Source: Diphasiastrum complanatum (Eukaryota; Streptophyta; Lycopodiopsida; Lycopodiales; Lycopodiaceae). Taken from it: a stretch of DNA of 64,000 nucleotides. The stretch lies in assembly GCA_029204225.1 (NCBI GenBank), contig CM055100.1, forward strand, positions 55,633,278 to 55,697,277, given 5' to 3'. Shown piece after piece: positions 22,401 to 33,005 of this stretch. Position numbers and translations under genes: made by a program. Each line of letters starts with the position of its first letter. Within the stretch, counting starts at the first letter, position 1. The notes under the pieces were generated by a model. It did not search any database and was not told the origin of the DNA. It saw nothing but the letters and a program-made list of their open reading frames with translations.

Positions 22401-22706
22401 GCCTTCAGCAGACATACTCACTTATTCATTGTTAATACTATGGTGTTGTCGGTCCTTGTTGCTGCTGGCTTTTTCTTTCCATCTCGGGGGGTTCAAGGAT
22501 ATCCGACAACAGTCCAAAATAAAAAGTTGCGAGCCGCATGTAAGCAATGGAAGAATCAAATAATGGAGATAATGGTCGATTTCAATACAGGCTGAATATT
22601 TTGAAACCTAAAATAGAGAAAAAAAATTTGGGCATTTCTTTGGTTGAAATGAATCGTGAGACAGAGACCCGCCTGCTCGTGAGAGAGAGACCAGCTGCTC
22701 GCAATC

Positions 22707-22708
<2 letters not shown>

Positions 22709-22782
<74 letters not shown>
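22709..22782. repeat. (GA)n microsatellite
   Basis: About 37 uninterrupted GA repeats, followed by shorter GA runs to 22806. Confidence 0.97.
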
Positions 22783-22785
<3 letters not shown>

Positions 22786-22861
22786 GAATGATGCAAGAGA
22801 GAGAGAGGATCATGAGAGAGGAAGAGCAGAAGAATCTTGATTTGAATTAGGCATGGATTAA

Positions 22862-23200
22862 TGTGCATGCATGGGGCATTACCCTGTCCCATGCATGCAT
22901 CTAAGAATTTAAGTTAATATTTTTAAAAATGTAGATGGGGTAGGAGATGAACCCATGCAACATGGGTGCATCCTCCTACCCCATACATAGGCACAAATCT
23001 CACACACAAATATTTGTATACATATACTAGTTGTGAGTGCCCGTTGTTGACGGGCAATGGCAGCTGATCTAGTGACAGCTGATGATTTGGAAGATGGCTG
23101 AACGAGGGAGAAGGTTGGATTGTCTTCTTCTAGCTGTAAGTGCCCGTCGTTGATGGAGGTCGATCTAGGTGGCGGCCGATGATTTGGAAGATACATATGT
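22862..23200. repeat. dispersed repeat unit, second copy, with internal duplication
   Basis: It has the same motif order as 12217-12435: CATGCATG palindromes, CCCATACATAGGCACAAAT, ACACACAAATAT, ACTAGT and GAGTGCCCGTTGTTGACGG. The terminal part (AGTGCCCGTYGTTGA through GATGATTTGGAAGAT) is tandemly duplicated at about 23036-23093 and 23138-23192. Confidence 0.55.
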
Positions 23201-23267
23201 ATATATGACCTGTATGATAACACAAAAAAGTCTATGTCAATTATAAAGTTTACACTTGAAACTGATA

Positions 23268-23930
<663 letters not shown>

Positions 23931-23961
23931 TTGCATAGGCACAAATGTGACACACAAATAT

Positions 23962-24019
<58 letters not shown>
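23931..24019. repeat. (TA)n with a partial copy of the dispersed repeat
   Basis: GGCACAAATGTGACACACAAATATC leads into about 27 TA repeats; the lead-in matches 22988-23020. Confidence 0.85.
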
Positions 24020-24020
<1 letters not shown>

Positions 24021-24698
24021 GAGAGATCTTTGTAAATATTAAACTTTTTGAGAGAGAAATTTTGAGTTATTGGAGGTTAAGATTGCTTTGTCGTAGAAGC
24101 CTGAGAGCATGAGGTGTTTGTTTTATTTTTTTGTAAAACTCTTTTTATTTTCATTATGTGTTGAGGCTAATGATGACACTTTGTTTTTCACATGTGTATT
24201 TGATATGTACTTTTTTTATATGATTGATCTGTATTTGGTTGCATAAGCTCTTGCCAAGATGCAAACTACTTAGATTGTCATCTCAAGTTTGAGTTTGATC
24301 AATATAGCTTTGATATCGTGACATTCATGTAGATCTTTTCAAGGTCCTAAAATGCAAGTTTTAATGCTGCTTACTCCTTTTAAAAGGCTCCTAGGCTTTC
24401 TCTTTGCTTTGCCTTTGCTCTTGAAAAATAAAGCTTTGTCATCACCATCATTGATGGAGAGCCTCTCCATCCTTTGATGTGAGATTTCCTAATGTCCTCG
24501 GTCATCAACACACTTTGTAGGTCTTCAAGTGTATGCAATTTTTTCATTATGGAGTGTCCCTTTTGACAAAAATGATTTTATGTGTATTCTTCGGATATTT
24601 ATGCCTTTGAGAAAGAAAGCACAAGGCCCTAATGGCCATTATTAAAGTTATGACATTCAAAGAGAATATTTTGTGATTAATACAAACTTTGTACTTAC
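24020..24698. other. unassigned, 3' side of the spliced gene remnant
   Basis: Minus-strand frames between 24380 and 24560 faintly resemble a copia gag tail (LEDLQSVLMTEDIRK), but not enough to call. Further exons of the gene at 24699-25530 may lie here. Confidence 0.3.
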
Positions 24699-25530
24699 AA
24701 AGTATTTCAAATAATGAGACAAGGATGCATCCTTCTGTCTTCCACCTTGTGTCCATGTCTACTTGCAAAAGATCAATTTCCAAGGTTTTCTGCAAAGTGG
24801 AAACATATATATAATTGTTTGTCAAACTATTAGATAAATCGGCTATATATAAAATCATAAACACTTCCATTTAAATTTCAATAAAATGATTCTTATGAAA
24901 CAACTATTTTAGAACAGCACTCACTTACCATATCTTCCTAGTCAGCTTGAACAATGCTGGTAGCATGTAAATTATGACCAACAACACTAGTCAATGGCTG
25001 GTCGACTAGAATAGTATGTGTGGCCGTTGGAGGATACTTTTTCTGAAAACTGAAAAATTTCTCCTCACTTGGCATATTGGCCTCATATGCCCTACTCTCA
25101 GACAACAATCTTTGGAGGGCATCTATCGCACTAGCTCATTCAGCTTGATCATCATAATCGATGTCACTCTAAGGTTATCGTTAAAATCAATAAATTCTAA
25201 GATTTTTGTAAGATTCATATAATTTGAAAGAAAAGATAGTATCTCATATTCTCTAAGGTCCATAACATCACCAATATAATTCTTGGACAAGAATGAAATG
25301 TCATCCATGCAATACATAGGAAGGTCCAACGAGGTTTTGCTTTGGTCATTCTTGCTTACGGTAGATAAGGGAGAAATTGACAAAGCACGGGCCTTCGTAG
25401 GGTGAAATTTAAAGGCTAACCTTGTCTCTTCTTCTTCTCCCATAACCTCATCAATAATAGGAGTCTCGGTAGTGACAACAGTACTAGAGACTGTTGGCAG
25501 AGCAGTCAGGCCTATGCTAGAAGATTATGT
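24699..25530 (-). pseudogene. unrecognised host gene, two exons with good splice sites
   Basis: The right exon reads SSTVVTTETPIIDEV, then MGEEEETRLAFKFHPTKARA and on to YMNLTKILEFIDFND. After a frame change near 25145 it continues SAIDALQRLLSESRAYEANM and THTILVDQPLTSVVGHNLHA, with one TAG at 24938-24940. It ends at ATG|GTAAGTGAG (24929). The next exon, 24789-24699, follows CCACTTTGCAG, joins in phase 0 (KTLEIDLLQVDMDTRWKTEG), and ends at a GTAAGTA donor. The intron is 139 nt. The coherent frames and consensus splice sites argue for a real gene; the frameshift and stop argue that this copy is dead. I recognise no family. Confidence 0.5.
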
Positions 25531-26150
25531 CTCGTCAGAAAGATATGTAGAAAACAAAGGCCATGCCTTCCTGAATGAACCTACAAATGCAATTTACTCT
25601 TCACAAAATATGACTCGCTTGAACAAATTGTTGGAAGTATTTCTAGTGAGTGCGGTGGCTAGATCTACTTACGGGTGTAGTATAGGGATGTAGAGATTCG
25701 TCCACTTTTTAAGTTTCTACAATAAGCTTCAACAGAAATATGGACAGGAATGAGAGCACTAAGGCTTACCCAACTAGTGCCCAAAACGGAAATAAACTAA
25801 TTAGTAACAACAATAAAAATCCTTGCTAAGGCTTACCCAACTAGCAAGGTGACTAGACTAATCTTAGATTAACACCCAAAGGGTAATAAAATGAGATTGC
25901 AGCTAATACTAAACAAATAAACAATAATGAACATGCCACAATAAAACCGATGAAAAGGAGGCAAGAGGAGGCCCGAGCACCTTCCCTCAAGCTATGCACC
26001 CTTCCAAGGGGAACACAAATGAAATAGAATGATAATTCTCCAAAATAGAGAGCAAGATAGCTTAATCTCAAAAGTGTTATTTACAATGCAAATACCTCTC
26101 CTTTTATGGCAAGGAGGGTCTTCCATAAGTGTCTACTAAATTCTGAGGGC
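25531..26150. other. unassigned sequence downstream of the gypsy element
   Basis: No gene seen. Short duplicated phrases occur (AAGGCTTACCCAACTAG at about 25759 and 25826). Part of it may be the element's 3' LTR, but no matching 5' LTR could be aligned by eye. Confidence 0.35.
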
Positions 26151-26370
26151 CTGCGAATTCTTGTAAGTGATTTGTGTTGGCCAAAAGAGGGAAAATGTCT
26201 GATAGTGCAAAAATGTATCTGATCAGAATTCGCGGAGGTAATAGAGAAATCATAAGGATCAATTTGAGCTCTGGCGAATTGTCTGCAAATTTTGAGCATG
26301 GATATCTGATGAAAAAAAACTCCATTTTTTTGATTTTTTGACATTTTTCTTCTAAGACAGAATTTGCGGA
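26151..26370 (-). repeat. paired GAATTCGCGGA motifs, 3' flank of the gypsy element
   Basis: Four copies in alternating orientation: GCGAATTCT at 26151-26161, AGAATTCGCGGA at 26225-26236, GGCGAATT at 26273-26280 and AGAATTTGCGGA at 26359-26370. The same motif family is found on the other side of the element at 32479-32970. Confidence 0.6.
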
Positions 26371-26636
26371 GGCCAAAAATGAATCGTTCTCTATAAGAAA
26401 GGGGTCAGGCTAATTCTATCTGAGATGATGTGAAAACATTTTGTCTGAAACTAATGACTTTTGTGGTTGACTAATCTGATAGTATCTTGATGGGTGGAAC
26501 AACAAATCACAGCAAAAAATGGTGTCAAAATGGCATACAAATAATAAAAAGGGAGAAGAAGAAAAAAAAATGAACAGTAGAGAAAAAGCAGCTAATACAT
26601 ATCAAGATAAAAGCAGGGTTCGTTGTACTTTCTCAG

Positions 26637-27780
26637 TCAACTCCCATTGACCACAGTGTCGAGGACATCGCCTTGAAGGGATTGGAGTTGAACATATTCA
26701 GAGGCAAAGATTTTTTTTATGACGTAAGGTCCTTGGCTTGAAAATTTTAGTTTGTCTTTGAAGGCTTTGGCCTGGTATAGCAGGACCTTATCGCCCACTT
26801 GGAAATCTCTAAGTTTCAATGATCGATCATGCCATGCTTTTTGTCGTCGTTTGTGGACTTGTTGAGCATGGATGTTGATCTGTCGTGTTTCACATAGTTG
26901 CTCCAGATGGAATAACCTATTTGCTAGATTCTGAGATGTATCAAGCTCAAGGTTGTAGGCTACTCGAATGGAGGGAATATGCTTCTTGGTTTCCAAGGGG
27001 AGGCTCGAACCTGGGACCAAAGAAACTTTGGATGCCAAGCTAACCAGTTGAATGGAGGGAATATGGAATTCCACAGGCATAACGGCTTCTTGACCATATG
27101 TGTTATGGAAGGGGGTTAAGCATGTAGCTCGTTTCGGGGTAGTGCGATAAGCCCAGAGAGCAGCATGGAGTTTGAGTTCCCAATCAAATCGGCTGGATTC
27201 AACGGTTTTGGTGAGAATGTCACATAGGATTTTATTGGTGAATTCTGTCTGGCCATTGCAGCATGGATAGTATGGGGAACTTTTGTGATGTACCACAAAA
27301 AATTTGGAAAGAAGAGATGCTATGACAGAGTTAAGGAAATGTGTTTTCCTATCACTGATAAGCTCTAGAGGACATCTGAACCAAACTATAACCTGTTCAT
27401 AGAGAAATTTGGCGGTGGAACGAGCGTCAGCATTGAGAACAGCTCTTGCTTCAGCCCATTTGGTGCAGTAGTCCGTAGCTACTATGATGTAACGAGATTG
27501 TGTGTGTCGAGCAGTAGGACTAATAGGTCCGACATAATCAATTCCCCATTTCTGGAAAGCTTGATCAGTGGTTACAGGGTGTAAAGGCATGTAGTCAATT
27601 TTTTGAAAGCGTTTTGTGCGTTGACAGACATCACAAGCCTTAGTGTAATTGTGCGTATCCTTGAAGAGTGTTGGCCACCAGAACCGGCCAAGAGAATTTT
27701 CTTAGCAGTTGTTTCAGAAGAGAAATGGCTGACACCAATACCTTTCATGAGTGAGGGAAATTACAGAGGGGATTTCTCTT
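26637..27780 (-). pseudogene. gypsy integrase (element at 26-33 kb)
   Basis: A decayed zinc-binding end (KACDVCQRTKRFQK near 27605-27645) is followed by an open 317-codon frame. It contains the catalytic core: WGIDYVGPI, ATDYCTKWAEA, ISDRKTHFLN and CCNGQTEFTNK, which hold the D, D and E. The C-terminal part includes LRDFQVGDKVLLYQAKAFKD and ends at 26637. There is no chromodomain, unlike the elements at 44.7 and 54.6 kb, so this belongs to a non-chromovirus (Tat/Athila-like) lineage. An 84-bp insertion (SINE-like element plus duplicated target) sits in frame at 26982-27065. Confidence 0.85.
26966..27065 (-). mobile_element. 68-bp SINE-like element with 16-bp target-site duplications
   Basis: Insert 26982-27049 is flanked by identical 16-mers GAATGGAGGGAATATG (26966-26981 and 27050-27065). 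On the minus strand the insert runs from a D-loop-like CTGGTTAGC to GGTCCCAGGTTCGAGCC, whose GGTTCGAGCCT core resembles a pol III B box. It contains two perfect hairpins (CCAAAG-TTT-CTTTGG at 27017-27031 and CTTGG-AAA-CCAAG at 26985-26997). The 84-bp net gain keeps the integrase frame open. A truncated second copy is at 3476-3532. There is no poly-A tail. The tRNA origin is inferred; the insertion with duplicated target is seen directly. Confidence 0.8.
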
Positions 27781-27791
27781 TCAGTAAGACA

Positions 27792-28526
27792 TCATCGGAT
27801 AATTCCATCTAACCCTTGCTTGTAGAGTTGTCCTGCAATTAACGTATAAGGTTTAGTTCTGAGGACCAATGCTCGTTGTTCGGGTTTAGAGAAGGAAGGA
27901 TCCATCTGCCATGAAGTTAAATATTCGGTAATTTCCTTAGCCCATACAGGTGTAGAGTCAACTTGGAAAAGGATTGCATCTGGTAAATCATCGTTGACGT
28001 CTTGATCAGGGGTAGGAAGGTTAGGGATTCGGGATAGATGATCTGCTAAAAAATGCTGAACTCCCTTACGAACCACGATCCTAAACTCAAATTCTCTCAA
28101 TAATAGGATCCATCTAGTAATACGACCTGTGGTGCAGGTCTTGTTGATGAGATACAACAGTGCTTGATGATCAGTGAAGAACGCAAAGATTTTTCCTAGA
28201 AGATAATGGCGAAACTTCTGAACCGCATATACCATTGCCAAGGCTTCGCGTTCGGTGGTGGTATAATTGACCATAGCAGGTATCAATTGTCGACTAAGAA
28301 AACGAATTGGGTAATCCTTTTTGAATTCTCTCGGTTGGGTGAGCACTGCGCCAATGGCATACTTGGATGCATCGGTATGCACATGGAATTCTTTAGAATA
28401 ATCAGGAGCCCAGAGAATGGATGCTTTGGTAAGGGCTTCTTTGAGTTGATTGAAGGCGACGCGTTGTTCATCCGTCCATTTGGGAACTACAACTACTTTG
28501 TAGATTAAGCGGGCTTTGTTAGCCAA
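27792..28526 (-). pseudogene. gypsy RNase H
   Basis: An open 244-codon frame with HVHTDASKYAIGAVL, SRQLIPAMVNYTTTEREALA, FAFFTDHQALLYL and ADHLSRIPNLP, the usual gypsy RNase H landmarks. It ends at a TGA after DGIIR, where related frames continue (probably CGA to TGA). It lies between RT and integrase as expected. Confidence 0.85.
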
Positions 28527-29990
28527 ATCGAAAATAAAGCACCGATAGTAGTTGGCGTGGCCAAGGAAGGAGTAAACTTCACGTATCGTACACGGTTCCG
28601 GTAGATTTTGAATGATAAGGATCTTTTCAGGATCAGTGGCAATGCCATTTCATGAGATAATATGTCCTAACACAATACCATGGGTTACCCAAATCTGAAA
28701 TTTTTCAGGATTAAGAGAGATACCGAAGCGTTGACATTGGATAAAAAGAAATTTGAGCACAGATAGATGACGTATTTCTTCGGAATGTGCTCCTAAATCA
28801 TCCAAGTAAACTTCTAAGGTATCGCCCATCTGCTGAGAAAAGGCCGCTTGCATAACACGTTGGAAGGTGCTAGGAGCATTGCAGAGCCCAAAAGGCATGT
28901 GTTTCCAGCAGAAGGTTCCCCATTCTGTGGCAAAGGCGGTTTTGTGTTGATCTTCTTCAGCGATTTGGATCATATTATATCCGCTAGAGCCATCTAAGAA
29001 GGAGTAAGCCTCATCTCCTGCTAGATTTCTAAGATGGATTCTCCGAAAGGTAATGGAAAATGATCACGTTCAGTGACGGCATTAAGTTTCTTAAAATCGA
29101 CATAGATCCGAAGTTTTTTTCTTGAGGACGATGACAATTGAGGAGACCCACTCAGTATGTTCAATTTCATATATAAATCTTGCATCTAAAAGGCATTGTA
29201 ATTCTTTTTTGATCTTGGCCTTATAGATGGGATTGCACCTGTATGGACGACTCGCAGTGGGCCTCGCACCCGGTTTAAGTGGGATAAGATGCGCAACTAC
29301 TTGGGGTGAGATGCCTTTCATGTCTTTATAGGTCCAGGCAAAGATATGTCGATATTTTCGCAGGAGCTTTTCAAGCCGTCTTCGTTGTTTGCGATTGAGA
29401 TGAGCTCCGATGTGGACAAGATATTCGTTGGTTTCATGTGGCTCACTCAGGGAAAGGGTTATGGTTTGTGCAGGGCCTTCGTAGGGTGAATTACCAGTGG
29501 GCTCACGTTGAGCTTGGGGTAATTTGATTGTGACATCCTTGATTATATAGTCCTTAAAGTATGTAGGGACATCATGGGCTGGAGATTCGAGGGGGGCCTT
29601 GCCTTCATCTTGCCGAGATGGTGCCTTTTCGGGGATGGGTGTAGGGCTAGAGGCAATCTCAAGAACTTCCCGAACAGTTGTGAGGTCACCCGACATTGAA
29701 TTTGAAGTGGTTTTTTTATTTTCTCTATTCATAGTATGACCGCGTAGTTGAGGTTTTGGTGGTGGAGAGACAGTTGGTATGTCATGGAGGATCTCATCAT
29801 CAATTTGAAAGAGAGTCTCCTCCTCACAAAGATCCCATGGATAGTGTGGGCATTTGGGACGGTAGAATTTTGTCTCAGGTTTTTCACTTGCAACCTTGGC
29901 AACTGATTCCACCTTGGAAGCATGTTGCGGATAGGTCTTCGGGGGAAGTGCTTCCATATAGTTGAGGATCTGAATATCAGAGATGTCCAT
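28527..29990 (-). pseudogene. gypsy reverse transcriptase and upstream pol region
   Basis: The upper frame (29990-29091) carries the linker and RT start (WTYKDMKGISPQ, RFIYEIEHTEWVSS). A shift near 29105 at a T run leads to 28973-28650 with MPFGLCNAPSTFQRVM and the polymerase motif VYLDD (28797-28808), intact at both Asp residues. A TGA after HIIS (near 28656) precedes the thumb region (FLGHANYYRCFI). Shifts and stops mean no complete polyprotein can be made. Confidence 0.85.
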
Positions 29991-30229
29991 ATCTTTTGGG
30001 CAATTATGAATTTGTAAGACGTTCTCGTCATTAATGAATAAATCGTCTGATTCATTAGTAGGTAGCCATGCAACATTTAGTAGCTCATCATGGTGTGGAA
30101 GAACATCAACAAAATTGATATTGATGATGGGTGTATCTAGATCAGGTAATTGGTTGTGATCGATCGGGTGTGGAGAGGTACAATTATCCTGTCACACAAT
30201 CAATGGTAGCTAGACTGTGACTCCAGTTT

Positions 30230-30730
30230 ATGATATCAGTAGATTTAACATAATGACCTTTTTCATGGCTGGACTGGTATGGCTCAAATACTGAGTTGGT
30301 GGTTGAGGATGCCTCGTCATGTATGCGTGCAGGTTTGAGTTTACCCGTTGAGTCAATTGTGACAGAATTGTCACGATTACCAAAAGTGACTCAGCCTTTG
30401 CTCCAGTCATGAACGACTCGTGCATTGGTGAGCCACGGACGACTAAGTAGTAATTCATAAGAATAGGCATTATTGGGAATATCAAGTACTACAAGGTCAA
30501 CAGAAAATTTGAGACCTCCTAGTTTGATCAGCACGTGCAGAAGGAAACCGGTAGGTCGAACCACACTTTGATCAGCCATTCGAAGCTGACAAGTAGGTTT
30601 GGCTAGCTTCTCTCTCAGATCCCATTCCATCATGAGGGATGTGGAAATGATATTAACCCCGGAACCTCCATCGAGTACTGCTAAAACTTCACGGGATTGA
30701 TGATGGGTAGCTGGGATTTTGATGTTGCCT
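30230..30730 (-). pseudogene. gypsy protease
   Basis: Frames on the minus strand give VLDGGSGVNII near 30650-30685 (retropepsin active site with DGG in place of the usual DSG/DTG), then MMEWDLREKL, LGGLKFSVDLVVLD and YELLLSRPWL. This order is typical of gypsy retropepsins. Frame changes flank it on both sides. Confidence 0.75.
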
Positions 30731-30749
30731 CATTCGCTGAGTGGATTGG

Positions 30750-32374
30750 TTAGATGTAAGGGCATTTCAGGCAACTCATCAATAGTGGTGGTGGTATTGG
30801 ATTGGATCTATTGTTTCCACTAGCCAGCATGCTTCCAGAAGACATGGAAGGGAAGAGTGACATTGGCTTGTAGTAAATCTCTCCAAACTTTGGTACCTTC
30901 AAGGGTTTTGCTTTTAAAGGGCTTGTGAGGTACTTTTTGGGAAGAGGAAGATTGTTGGTCGGCATTACGGATTTGTTGGCGATACTCATGATGTAGTCGA
31001 ATTTCTTCAGATGGGTGGGGATAAACTATTGGGATTGAATCATCACTTGGAGGAACAGCCTGCGGTTGAGTTTTGTAGGGTGCAAGTGTAGGGGATTGGC
31101 ATTGGGTTTGTGCCCGAGTCAAGACCCAAGCAAGATGAGTTTCAATTGGTAAAGTTTCTACTTGCACTGAACAGACTGGAGTAGCAGGTTTGGATCGGGA
31201 TAGGTAGTCCTTTACGTGATGTTCAATACCACAATTTTCACAAGCTGGAGGAAAACGGAGTTTATCTGGTCAGCGAATACTAGGATGTTTACCTGCACAG
31301 ATAAAGCGGGTAGTTGGTGTGCAACAAAGACAGCTTGGTTTGGATTATAAGCTTGGGCATTGGATCCAGTGGTTGAGCATTAGAATCATAGGTATAATAA
31401 ACAACCATTTCAGTAGAGTACTCTTCCACATAGTAGGTGGCCGGATAGATGGTATTTGGATCAAGATAATGGACAGCGTTTTGTGGGGCAGGTTGGTTAA
31501 CAACAAACTGTTGACGTGGGGATGGATATTGATTTGGTGCAGGTGGTCGTGGTTGGTAAACCTCTAGTCGTGGCATAGGTTGTTGTGGCGGGTAGGGACG
31601 GTAAGTTCGATAAACGGGTCTGGTGGCTGTTCGAAAATTATTTTGCAGTTGAGGGCATTCATTAGTAGTGTGATGCTGTGAGCAGATTGGACACCAGACA
31701 TTTTCTCTTGCTGAAAATGATTTCTTAGCAATTTGTTTCATGGCGGTTTGAAAATCGACAGTGAGTTTATCCATATATGATTGTTGAGCTTTATGCCAGG
31801 TTTCCATTTGATGTAGAAGTTCAGAAGATTGAGCAATATTATCAGACTTAGGATGATCCGGATTCTTAGATTTCTTTTCACGATGGTCAAAGTCATCATC
31901 GGAACCTTCGTCTTCTTTACGGATAGCATCGGTCATCACATCTTTAAGTTGATCATAAAGGTCAACTGGTTTGAGTTCATGACGGATGTTTTTAGGCAAT
32001 CCAACTAAAAATAGTTTTATGGCCATGCGTTCAGTGATATTTTCATCAACACATTCTACTTTGAGACGTTTAAAACGCTCAATGTAGTTTCGAACAGACT
32101 CTTCATGACACATCTTGATATGAGTAATTTAAATGAACGGGAGAGTTTCGAGATTCAAGTACCACTCCTTGGCGGTGCCATAGAGTACCATGGGAAATAG
32201 GCGAAGCTTTTCAGTTTCAGAGGTATCTCCATAAAAACGGCATGCATTATCAAAGTCTTGGAGAAATCGAACTAGGTCAGATTCGCCATCATACTTTGGT
32301 GCATCGATACGTGGAATTCTTCGTTCCATTCGTGGAGGAGTCGGATTAGAAGATTCAGCACAGTCACGAGACAT
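30750..32374 (-). pseudogene. gypsy gag
   Basis: The start MSRDCAESSNPTPPRMERR (ATG 32374) is followed by APKYDGESDLVRFLQDFDNA and, after a break near 32115-32130, by RNYIERFKRLKVE and an acidic/basic linker. The zinc knuckle CPICSQHHTTNEC is near 31660-31700, then a Pro/Gln/Tyr-rich tail to about 31289. Further pieces continue to 30750. Length and order fit a gypsy gag of about 500 residues. Confidence 0.8.
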
Positions 32375-32455
32375 GATGCAGAATACCAAGGGGCAGAACA
32401 GGATTGTACTTGACAAAAAGAGTAGTTTGCTTGTAGAATGGATAGTGTAGGACAA

Positions 32456-33005
32456 AAACTGGTCTTTCTGATTGTTATAGAATTCGCGGACAGGCTGAGA
32501 AATCGTGGAGAGGCAGATAAATCTAACTGTAATACTCGCGAATTCTGAACAAGTATTCTGAATGTCAGAATAGTGATTTTTTTAGATTTTCTGGAAAAAT
32601 TTGGCGATTCAGAATTTGCGGATAGTACAGGGAAGTTGTGCTTTGTGAGGGCAAAAACTTAGGCTTGATGGCAAATTCTAACAGAGAGGTTTGACTAGCA
32701 GATAGGGAATATAGAGAAAGATGTGATGTTCTGTCAGTAAACGGGTAAAATCTGTGAGATAGAATTCACGGAGCTGCTGAAGGACTGATCTTACTGAGAT
32801 CTAGCCTCGGTGAAGTCGGCGAATTCTAAGACAAAGATTTTGATGAGAAATAAGAGATTTTGACAATATAACAGGCTGTTTTCTCAAAATCTGACTGTGG
32901 TCAGAATTCGTGGAGGTGATAAAATGAAAGATCAAGGTCTATTAGGGCTGCAGACAGACTGGCGAATTCTGATATACCTGTTTGGTTGTGAAAAATGTCA
33001 CTTGG
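32456..33005 (-). repeat. gypsy leader with paired GAATTCGCGGA motifs
   Basis: Seven copies in two orientations: AGAATTCGCGGA 32479-32490, TCGCGAATTCT 32536-32546, AGAATTTGCGGA 32611-32622, AGAATTCACGGA 32762-32773, TCGGCGAATTCT 32817-32828, AGAATTCGTGGA 32903-32914, GGCGAATTCT 32961-32970. Three forward/inverse pairs are spaced 55-60 bases apart. This is upstream of gag in element orientation, so it is likely transcribed leader. Confidence 0.7.

Noticed and set aside
22547-22892. Arg/Glu- and Ser/Leu-rich reading frames on both strands
   Set aside because: They are translations of the GA microsatellite, not genes; the same applies to frames at 23256-23957 and 52506-53032.
23060-23105. CTGATGA...GGAAG reminiscent of a hammerhead ribozyme core
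   Set aside because: The required stem between CUGAUGA and GAAA is absent and no closing helix could be drawn.
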